From Candidatus Tepidiaquacellales bacterium UBA2330 (GTDB taxonomy: Bacteria > Bacteroidota > Ignavibacteria > Tepidaquicellales > Tepidaquicellaceae), in assembly GCA_002344965.1 (NCBI GenBank), contig DDUU01000011.1, forward strand, positions 4,997-68,996: DNA of 64,000 bases. Direction: 5' to 3'. Under the pieces are notes generated by a model that saw only the letters and a program-made list of their open reading frames with translations, did no database searches and had not been told where the DNA came from. The translations under genes and the position numbers were made by a program. Each line of letters starts with the position of its first letter. The stretch's first letter is position 1. Of this stretch, positions 29,142-36,044 are shown in pieces.

Positions 29142-29175
29142 AAAGTAATCTGCTTTTGTGCAGGTTACTTTTTTA
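29142..29175 (+). terminator. Rho-independent terminator of the anmK operon
   Basis: AAAGTAATCTGC (29142-29153) pairs with GCAGGTTACTTT (29160-29171) through a 12-bp stem with one T-G wobble, loop TTTTGT, followed by a T-run. Confidence 0.85.
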
Positions 29176-29193
29176 TTTATTTATATTATAAGT

Positions 29194-29631
29194 TCAGCAG
29201 TTACAATCCGGAAGGTGTTTCTGTTTAGATAATTTTCTGTTTACAAAATGACTTATCGCTATTAAAAAGGCTCCGACAGGCGTTATTAAAAATAAAAAAA
29301 TATTATCAGTATCGTGTCCGGCGTCATGGTGATCATGGTAAAGTAAATGACTGACTACAATAATTGCTAAGCCGGTTAGAAATATTATGCCGGGAATTAA
29401 ACTCCTGTGATGATTCAGATAACCGTGTTTAAATGTAAAAATACCAATCAGCAAACTTATTGAAACGAAGCCAATCTCAACCATCGGATTGCTGAAAAAA
29501 GACATTCCGTAGTAAGTAAGCGTAAGAATAATAAACGGCATTAAAATACAATGAACTGCGCAAACAGATGAAGCTAAAAAACCGATCATATCCAGCTTCT
29601 GGGAAAGATTATGTTTAATTGTTTTTGACAT
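29194..29631 (-). CDS. MerC-domain membrane protein
   Basis: 145 residues, four hydrophobic segments. Cysteines in the first membrane helix (SSVCAVHCILMP) match the MerC mercury-transport domain; a His/Asp-rich loop (YHDHHDAGHD) and a C-terminal DCNC add metal-binding potential. Such proteins are common in Bacteroidota and are often found near metal-responsive regulators, so zinc, copper or mercury transport or sensing is plausible. No other mer gene is present. A 13-bp palindrome lies seven bases ahead of the start. Confidence 0.8.
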   Translation of the reverse strand: MSKTIKHNLSQKLDMIGFLASSVCAVHCILMPFIILTLTYYGMSFFSNPMVEIGFVSISLLIGIFTFKHGYLNHHRSLIPGIIFLTGLAIIVVSHLLYHDHHDAGHDTDNIFLFLITPVGAFLIAISHFVNRKLSKQKHLPDCNC

Positions 29632-29948
29632 TTAAAAGCAAATGATTTGCAAATTAAATCTTTCTACTGATTTAAACAATTCATTACGAACTGATTTTTA
29701 AATTTATTGGATTCATTTTTGTTCAAATCGATTCTCAATAAATTTATGTATGATTTATCAATAGAGGCTGAACGTTTTAACCAAAAGAGATTAAAGTTAA
29801 TTTACATGAATTTGCAGATTTGAAAAAACAATTACATTTTTTTTATATATTACAGAAGACAGATTTTCAAAACCTGTTATGATTTTCTTACATGAAAGTT
29901 AAGTTCTAAATTTTAATATTGAAGCAAATTTATCATCACAATATATAA
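29632..29948. promoter_or_regulatory. Divergent intergenic region with a 13-bp palindrome
   Basis: 317 AT-rich bases between the divergent MerC-like and DUF4126 genes. GCAAA-TGA-TTTGC (29638-29650) lies directly against the MerC-like start and could be an operator of a Fur/Zur- or MerR-type regulator; this is only a symmetry observation. I see no RNA gene or coding segment in the rest. Confidence 0.3.
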
Positions 29949-30518
29949 ATGGAAATAGTTTTAAGTATTTTTTTAGGTATAGGTATAAGCGCAGCCAGCG
30001 GATTCAGAATATTTATACCATTTCTGATACTAAGCATTGCAGCTTATTCCGGATATATTGAAGTGAATGAAGAATTTTCATGGCTTGCCGGTTTTCCCGC
30101 AATGGTTTCTTTTTTAGCGGCATCAGTAATAGAAACTGCGGGTTATTTTAATCCCTGGATGGATAATATGCTTGATACAATTTCAACACCGGCAGCAATT
30201 TTTTCCGGAACAGTACTTTTCCTGTCAGTTATAAATGAAAATAATTACTATTTAAAGTTAATTCTGGCTTTGATATTCGGCGGCGGAGTGGCTGTAAATA
30301 TACAATTTTTAACGGTAAAAGCACGGTCGGTTTCCTCAGTATTTAAATCCGGTATGGGTAATAAAATTATTGCAGGATTTGAGCTGTTACTTTCTGTTTT
30401 AATTTCAATTGCAGCAATTAGTTACCCGATTCAAACATCATTATTTGTTTCAATTCTGATTTTAATTTTATATAAAATTTTAAAAAATGCAAAATCCAGA
30501 TTACGTGAAAAGTTTTAA
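29949..30518 (+). CDS. DUF4126 membrane protein
   Basis: 189 residues, five or six hydrophobic segments; the opening ILSIFLGIGISAASGFRIFI and the ETAGYFNPWMDNMLDTISTPAA stretch are typical of DUF4126. Inner-membrane protein of unknown function. It is a single gene between the MerC-like gene (divergent) and tRNA-Leu. Confidence 0.8.
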   Translation: MEIVLSIFLGIGISAASGFRIFIPFLILSIAAYSGYIEVNEEFSWLAGFPAMVSFLAASVIETAGYFNPWMDNMLDTISTPAAIFSGTVLFLSVINENNYYLKLILALIFGGGVAVNIQFLTVKARSVSSVFKSGMGNKIIAGFELLLSVLISIAAISYPIQTSLFVSILILILYKILKNAKSRLREKF

Positions 30519-30730
30519 AAGCTAAGTGAATTGCTATATATAATAATGAAAATTTGAATAAAATATTTGTGGTCAAAGCCGGTATACAATTAAAAATATT
30601 CTTAAATTCCAGGCTCATAATAGTAAATTAAAATTCCTTTCAAATTCATTATAATGAAGCCGGTTAAACTTTAAGAGAATAAATTTATAAAAAGTTTTAT
30701 ATTAGTATTTAAAGTTAACTTCCCATCACT

Positions 30731-30738
30731 TAATTTTG
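30731..30738 (+). promoter_or_regulatory. Possible -7 box of the tRNA-Leu gene
   Basis: TAATTTTG fits the TAnnTTTG Bacteroidetes -7 consensus, ending nine bases before the mature tRNA 5' end. No clear partner box at -33. Confidence 0.3.
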
Positions 30739-30747
30739 CAAATTGCA

Positions 30748-30830
30748 GCGGGAGTGGCGAAACTGGCAGACGCACCATCTTGAGGGGGTGGCGCTCACAA
30801 GGCATGCGGGTTCAAGTCCCGCCTCCCGCA
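30748..30830 (+). tRNA. tRNA-Leu (anticodon GAG)
   Basis: Complete class II tRNA. Acceptor GCGGGAG (30748-30754) pairs with CTCCCGC (30823-30829), discriminator A. Anticodon stem CCATC/GGTGG encloses loop TTGAGGG with anticodon GAG; a long variable arm follows and GGTTCAAGTCC is the T arm. CCA is not encoded (CTA follows). Reads CUC and CUU. A short open frame across it is spurious. Confidence 0.95.
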
Positions 30831-30895
30831 CTAAAATTTACTCAGTTGTTAAAAAATTTTGCTTGCCAGTTATTATAACTATCTTGATTATTAGC

Positions 30896-30901
30896 TATAA
30901 T
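30896..30901 (+). promoter_or_regulatory. Possible -10 box for rpsF-ssb
   Basis: A perfect TATAAT 42 bases ahead of the TTG start of rpsF. No good -35 at 17 bases; TTGCCA lies further up at 30863-30868. The short leader contains no CCG, so the S6:S18-binding leader motif seen elsewhere is not apparent. Confidence 0.3.
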
Positions 30902-30943
30902 CGTGATATATTTGTAGCTTTATAAATTAATACTTAAGAAATT

Positions 30944-31408
30944 TTGTCAAAAAAGTTTTATGAATCCTATGTTATCTTTGACGGTAATTTAGATGATTCT
31001 GCTATTGAGGATCTGATAAAAAAATATGAATCATTGTTTTCCAAAAATGAGATTGATGTTGTTAACATTGTCAGAATCGGAAGAAAAAGATTAGCTTATG
31101 AGATTAAAAGAAAAGTTAATGGTTTTTATGTTTGTTTTGAAATTAATTCACCTCCGGGGTTAATTACAAAACTCGAGCGAGCTTATATTCTTGATGAAAA
31201 TATATTGAGATATCTGACAATTTTTGTTTCAGCTAAAACACTTGCTGAAAAAGATGAGCATTTCAAGCATAAAGCAATAATGCAGGCAAAATTTGAAGAT
31301 ACTAAAGCTAAAGAACTTAAGGAAGAGCTTGAGAAATCAGCAGAACTGGAGAAAACAGCAGACAATGAGAATAATGAAAGTGAGTCAAGCAAAGAAAAAG
31401 CCCTATAA
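30944..31408 (+). CDS. rpsF: 30S ribosomal protein bS6
   Basis: 154 residues from TTG 30944 (TTG-TCA-AAA-AAG), the only start that keeps the first beta strand (FYESYVIFDGNL). Core S6 motifs: VVNIVRIGRKRLAYEIKRKVNGFYV and LERAYILDENILRYLTIFV. A charged, Glu-rich C-terminal tail of about 50 residues (KELKEELEKSAELEK) extends beyond the usual core, as in some other bacteria. It pairs with S18, whose gene is here 10 kb away. 45 bases ahead of ssb. Confidence 0.93.
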   Translation: MSKKFYESYVIFDGNLDDSAIEDLIKKYESLFSKNEIDVVNIVRIGRKRLAYEIKRKVNGFYVCFEINSPPGLITKLERAYILDENILRYLTIFVSAKTLAEKDEHFKHKAIMQAKFEDTKAKELKEELEKSAELEKTADNENNESESSKEKAL

Positions 31409-31442
31409 AAACTAACTAAAAAAGAAAATAAACTCTAACCTT

Positions 31443-31447
31443 GGAGG
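31443..31447 (+). promoter_or_regulatory. Strong Shine-Dalgarno before ssb
   Basis: GGAGG six bases ahead of the ssb ATG (31454). Worth noting because most genes in this window show no clear Shine-Dalgarno sequence. Confidence 0.7.
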
Positions 31448-31453
31448 AAAATT

Positions 31454-31921
31454 ATGGCCGATTATAAGATGCCGGAACTCAATGCAGTAGTGATTGCAGG
31501 AAATTTAACAAAGGATCCTATTTTCAGACAGACAAATACAGGGACTCCGGTAGTAAATTTCTCAATTGCAAGTAACAGAAGATTTAAAGATAAGAATGAT
31601 GAATGGAAAGAGGATGTATGTTATGTCGGAATAGTTGCTTGGAACAGACTTGCTGAGAGCTGTAAAGACAGGTTAAAAAAAGGAAATGCTGTATTAGTGG
31701 ACGGTGAATTGCAAAGCAGAACTTTTAAAACTGAAGATGGAGCAAACAGAACTATTGTTGAAATAAAAGCAAGAAGGATTCAGTTTTTAAATAAAAAAGG
31801 ATCAGGTCCTGATACAGAAGATGTTATATCTGAAAAAGAAGAAGATATAACCTCATTTACTGATGATTCATTTGATTCTTTGCTTTCTCCTGAAGATTCG
31901 GATCTGCTGAAGGATAAATAA
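31454..31921 (+). CDS. ssb: Single-stranded DNA-binding protein
   Basis: 155 residues with the OB-fold SSB domain (about 8-110): LNAVVIAGNLTKDPIFRQTNTGTPV, NFSIASNRRFKD, VGIVAWNRLAESCKDRLKKGNAVLVDGELQ. The tail is acidic (EKEEDITSFTDDSFDSLLSPE) but ends DSDLLKDK rather than the DDDIPF-type tip that recruits partner proteins. Second gene of the rpsF cluster. Confidence 0.93.
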   Translation: MADYKMPELNAVVIAGNLTKDPIFRQTNTGTPVVNFSIASNRRFKDKNDEWKEDVCYVGIVAWNRLAESCKDRLKKGNAVLVDGELQSRTFKTEDGANRTIVEIKARRIQFLNKKGSGPDTEDVISEKEEDITSFTDDSFDSLLSPEDSDLLKDK

Positions 31922-31946
31922 TAATATTCCAATATAAATTATTTCG

Positions 31947-31980
31947 GGGTGGAAACTATTTTAACCACCCTAAATTTTTT
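31947..31980 (+). terminator. Terminator or attenuator between ssb and rplI
   Basis: GGGTGG (31947-31952) pairs with CCACCC (31965-31970), then TAAATTTTTT. A six-pair GC-rich stem with a T-run in the 74-base gap, where rpsR lies in the canonical gene order. It may limit read-through into rplI. Confidence 0.5.
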
Positions 31981-31995
31981 CAATCAATAAACAGA

Positions 31996-32520
31996 ATGAA
32001 AGTAATATTAAAAAAAGACAATGAGCTTCTTGGTGACGAAGGTCAGATAGTTGAAGTAAAAAACGGATATGCAAGAAACTTTCTAATTCCAAATGGTATA
32101 GCTGTAGCAGCCAGTAAATCAAATTTAATAAATCACGAAGAAATTAAAAGGCAAAGAAGCAGAAAGACAGATAAACTGCTGAATGATGCAAATCAACTTG
32201 CCGGAGTTTTAAGTTCTTACACATTTGATTTTAAAGTGAAAACAGGTGAAGAAAATAAATTATTCGGATCTGTTACTTCACAGATGATTCATGAATTACT
32301 TGAAAATAAAGGTTTCACAACAATTGAAAGGAAAAAAATTCTTTTAAAAGAACCTATTAAATCACTTGGTGAGCATGAAGTTGATATAAAATTACAACAG
32401 TCAGTTATTGCAAAGATCAAAGTAAATGTATCCAAAGAATCCGATGATACAGAAATAAAATCTGAGACTTCAATTACCGAACCGGAAAATACTGAAGATT
32501 TAACAGAAAAAGCTAATTAG
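31996..32520 (+). CDS. rplI: 50S ribosomal protein bL9
   Basis: 174 residues. N-terminal domain MKVILKKDNELLGDEGQIVEVKNGYARNFLIP is the L9 signature; the long connecting helix and the C-terminal domain (KLFGSVTSQMIHELLENKGF, LGEHEVDIKL) follow. An acidic tail of about 25 residues (ETSITEPENTEDLTEKAN) is extra. Last gene of the cluster, followed by a terminator. Confidence 0.95.
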   Translation: MKVILKKDNELLGDEGQIVEVKNGYARNFLIPNGIAVAASKSNLINHEEIKRQRSRKTDKLLNDANQLAGVLSSYTFDFKVKTGEENKLFGSVTSQMIHELLENKGFTTIERKKILLKEPIKSLGEHEVDIKLQQSVIAKIKVNVSKESDDTEIKSETSITEPENTEDLTEKAN

Positions 32521-32575
32521 ATTCAAAAAGTAATTAAAAGTTTTTTTTCTAAAGTTAACAAAACATTTATATAAC

Positions 32576-32603
32576 AAAAAACCCGGAATAACCGGGTTTT
32601 TTG
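32576..32603. terminator. Bidirectional intrinsic terminator
   Basis: Eleven-pair stem AAAAAACCCGG / CCGGGTTTTTT (32576-32586, 32592-32602) with loop AATAA. It lies between the convergent rplI and the surface-antigen gene and has A- and T-runs suited to both strands. Confidence 0.85.
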
Positions 32604-32623
32604 TTTTATAGATATAAAACTAA

Positions 32624-35600
32624 TTAAAAATTATATCCGAGAGAAATATAATATTTCGGACTTGAGAATTTATTCAGATTATAATTCCATGCGATATCAA
32701 ACTTAAACGGGAATCCGAGTAAATTTGCCCTTGTACCGAATCCTGTTCCCATAAGAAGATCATTTGTTTCGGTGTGTCCGTTTACTTTATGGACTAATTT
32801 TAAAGCATCATTATTCGACCATGCTGTTCCCGCATCCAGAAATGCAACACCTTCTATATTTGCAAATCCAAGCGGTAATGCGCCGAAAATAAGATATCTG
32901 AAAAGAGGAAATCTCATCTCAAGATTTAAAATAGAATATTTTGAACCTGACATTCTGTCATAGTTAAATCCTCTTAAAGGTAAACCCGGAGCAGAAAATG
33001 CAAAATCCTCAATATCAGAGATAGGTAAATAATTATTTTCGTAAGTCGGGTCTATCCAGTTATCTGTTCCCCCGATAAAAAATCTTTGCGGATTCGGACC
33101 GAAACTTGCGCCGCCGGAAAGTCTTGCAACAAATGTATAATCATTGCTGATTTTCATATAATGTCTGAAATCCAAAAGGGAACTAGCAAATCCAATTCCG
33201 TCTTCGCCGAACTTAGGTGAACCTGAAAAAGTAAGATTGTATCTGGTTCCGGAAACAGGCGCAGTGTACCCAAAAGTTGTGTTGTCATGAATGAAACTAA
33301 AATACGGATTCAGAAAAGTTTTTGTCTCAACCGGTTCTATTGAAATGTCAAGATTTTCTCTCGTTATATGCTGTAATCCTACACTGCCTTCAATTCTCTT
33401 AAATCTCGAAATAGGCAGGGAAGCGGAAACAAATCCTCCTAAAGTTCTGTAACGGTAAAGAAAATTATTAACGTTTGTGCCGTATGTCAGAAATCTTGCA
33501 GTATGATATAATTGAAATCCGTAATCAATTCTCTTGGGCAGAAAATAATATGCGACCGCATAATCACTGTTCTTAATATCTATAATAAGAGATGTCTGAA
33601 TATATATTCTGTGATTTCCAAGCATATCACTCAATGCAACCTGTGCTACTCCGCGAAGTCCGTAAAATGTTGTGTAATCTGCATTCCCGTATACAAGGTC
33701 AGGTGAGAATTTTATCTTATAATCTTTTATCTTAAAGGATCCGTCTTCATTGAAATTATTGGATAATTTAAAATTTGAATTGCCGAAATATGCCGAATCT
33801 TTCATGCTTGAAGACATATTTCTCGGTGTTTCAAAACTAATGCTTACATCGTCACCATATTTTTTTATGCTGTCATTTGTTTCTTTTACTTCACTTTTGA
33901 CTAATTCATTAACTTTTCCCTGTTCTCCAAAATTTAATGTGTCAGTTCCCTGAATATTATTTAATGAATCAAGCTCTTCTGTTAATGAAAGAGAATCTGT
34001 ACCGGTTTTTAAAGAATCTGCATTTACAAAAAGTGAATCCACATCACCAATTACATCATTAACTGCATAATCAGCGCTGTCAACAAATTTAAAATCTTTC
34101 CTTCTGCCGAACTTATTATCAAAATCTTTCATTTTTTTTGCATAGTCGGTAAGTTCAAGTTCATCTATGCCAAGATTTATATCAAAAGGATTATCTAATG
34201 AAAAAATATCATACCCTCCTTTATTTAGGGATACGAATAATACTTTCTTGCCGTCTTTGGACAGACTTAACTGATCAATGGGATTTAAAGAGTTTGTAAT
34301 AGGCCGGTCAATAATTTTCCCGGTAGAATCTTTTTCTCTTAAATAAATATTACTGATTCCGTTTTTATCGGAAATATAAAGTATTTTACTTCCGTCTGAA
34401 TTTATTTGCACATAACTTTCCTTGGCATCCTTTGAGTGACTTAATCTTGTAATTTCTTTAGTGGCAATATCAATTCTGTAGTAGTCATTTCGGGAATAAT
34501 CATATTCCCACATTTTAAAATCATTTGGAATTTTTGAAGGGTCTGTAAAGCTTCCTCTGTCTGAAGTAAAGAATATCGATTTTCCGTCAGCTGCCCATGT
34601 TGGGTTTGAATCAGTGAAAATATCATTGGTTAGATTCTCCAGTTTTTTTCCCTTTATGTCATAGATATACAAATCCGGTTTCTCCTTTTTTGTCCCTATG
34701 AATGAGAATTTCTTACCATCAGGAGACCAGCCAATGTATTTAATACCGTCAAAATTTAATGGAAATTCTTTTCTGTCTTCGGAAACTACATCAATAATAT
34801 AAATAATATCAGAGCCGCCTGCTTTTAAACTTATAGCAATATTTCTTCCGTCAGGTGACCATGCTAACCCCGGAGTAAGTATATGCAGCTCTTCAAAATC
34901 CGTTGAATTATTTCCTTCTATAATTTTTTTCAGGATCCTGCCATCTTTGGTGCTGGCAATGTATACATCAAACAAATCATCCTGATTCGAAATGAATGCA
35001 AACTTATCTCCTTTCGGAGAAATAACAGGAGAAATATTATAAGAGCCGCCGTCAACTTCGTGATTTGTGAGCTGTTTTGCAAAATCCCTTACGTCTTCTC
35101 TTGATTTCAGTTCTGTCCAGTATGCTTTCTTTAAGTATGACTGCCATTTTTCATCAAGCTTTGCAATTGACATCTGATACGTTTTCATAAAACCTCTTTC
35201 GACATCACCGTAAGCTTTTATATTATTCATAAGTATCCCTAACTTATCCTCGCCGTATGTTTCTGCAAGAAAAGAAAAAAAGCTCTGTCCGCCTCTGTAT
35301 GCGAAATAACCGCCCATATATTCAAGCGGCGGAACATAGTTATGAATAGTTGCGTCCCGCATAAACATATCAGTCTGTTTATCCAGACCAAATCTGCTCT
35401 GTACTTCAGCCATACCTTCAGTGAACCAAAGAGGGAAGGAAAGAGAAATATTTTTGGAAATAATATTTTGTATTGAACCTCCATAATACATATCATTCAT
35501 AAATGCGTGCAGGAGTTCGTGGTGGATTACATGTCTGAATTTTTCATAATCACCTTCAAAAGGAATGAGGATTCTGTTTTTAAATAATTCTGTTACTCCT

Positions 35601-35947
35601 CCTATCCCTTCGGACATATACTGGTCGATTACATTATTTTGTTGAAATTCTATATGAGAGTTAAATACAATAACAGGTATTCTGTTTGAAATGTTATAAT
35701 CTATATTTTCTGACATATTTCTAAGGGCTTCCTCAATTACATGTGCTGTAAATTCCGCAAGCTTATAACCGCCTTTATTGAAATATATATCAAAATGCTT
35801 AGTCTGCAGGTAATTCCAGTCAAATGTTTTGTACTGTACTTTATTCTGCCCGAAAACTGCATTAGACTGTGCGAGTGATTTTCCTGATAATAAAAATATC
35901 AGACCTATCACAATCAGTGTTCCCGCAGGAAATTTAAATATTTTCAT
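32624..35947 (-). CDS. Peptidase_MA / TolB-like propeller / outer-membrane barrel protein
   Basis: 1107 residues. Signal peptide (about 1-26). A peptidase_MA-like domain (about 40-285) with the gluzincin motif HHELLHA (HExxH at 143-147) and a third-ligand WFTEGMAE (Glu177). Then a TolB-like beta-propeller (about 290-600) with repeated PD40-type strands (SPDGRNIAI, SPDGKKFSF, AADGKSIFFTSD), a low-complexity Asp/Ser-rich linker (about 620-720), and a C-terminal surface-antigen/Omp85-like barrel (about 780-1107, ending PKYYISLGYNF). The arrangement suggests an outer-membrane-anchored periplasmic metalloprotease. Convergent with rplI. Confidence 0.85.
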   Translation of the reverse strand: MKIFKFPAGTLIVIGLIFLLSGKSLAQSNAVFGQNKVQYKTFDWNYLQTKHFDIYFNKGGYKLAEFTAHVIEEALRNMSENIDYNISNRIPVIVFNSHIEFQQNNVIDQYMSEGIGGVTELFKNRILIPFEGDYEKFRHVIHHELLHAFMNDMYYGGSIQNIISKNISLSFPLWFTEGMAEVQSRFGLDKQTDMFMRDATIHNYVPPLEYMGGYFAYRGGQSFFSFLAETYGEDKLGILMNNIKAYGDVERGFMKTYQMSIAKLDEKWQSYLKKAYWTELKSREDVRDFAKQLTNHEVDGGSYNISPVISPKGDKFAFISNQDDLFDVYIASTKDGRILKKIIEGNNSTDFEELHILTPGLAWSPDGRNIAISLKAGGSDIIYIIDVVSEDRKEFPLNFDGIKYIGWSPDGKKFSFIGTKKEKPDLYIYDIKGKKLENLTNDIFTDSNPTWAADGKSIFFTSDRGSFTDPSKIPNDFKMWEYDYSRNDYYRIDIATKEITRLSHSKDAKESYVQINSDGSKILYISDKNGISNIYLREKDSTGKIIDRPITNSLNPIDQLSLSKDGKKVLFVSLNKGGYDIFSLDNPFDINLGIDELELTDYAKKMKDFDNKFGRRKDFKFVDSADYAVNDVIGDVDSLFVNADSLKTGTDSLSLTEELDSLNNIQGTDTLNFGEQGKVNELVKSEVKETNDSIKKYGDDVSISFETPRNMSSSMKDSAYFGNSNFKLSNNFNEDGSFKIKDYKIKFSPDLVYGNADYTTFYGLRGVAQVALSDMLGNHRIYIQTSLIIDIKNSDYAVAYYFLPKRIDYGFQLYHTARFLTYGTNVNNFLYRYRTLGGFVSASLPISRFKRIEGSVGLQHITRENLDISIEPVETKTFLNPYFSFIHDNTTFGYTAPVSGTRYNLTFSGSPKFGEDGIGFASSLLDFRHYMKISNDYTFVARLSGGASFGPNPQRFFIGGTDNWIDPTYENNYLPISDIEDFAFSAPGLPLRGFNYDRMSGSKYSILNLEMRFPLFRYLIFGALPLGFANIEGVAFLDAGTAWSNNDALKLVHKVNGHTETNDLLMGTGFGTRANLLGFPFKFDIAWNYNLNKFSSPKYYISLGYNF

Positions 35948-36044
35948 ATTGATCCGGATTATATTAAATTTGATTTGCTAACCTTGTGAACATTATCAAA
36001 TTTAAATAGTTTCACATAATTTTATTGAAAAATTTAATATTTTA

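Noticed and set aside
30743..30925. 60-codon open frame on the + strand
   Set aside because: Runs across tRNA-Leu; an artefact.
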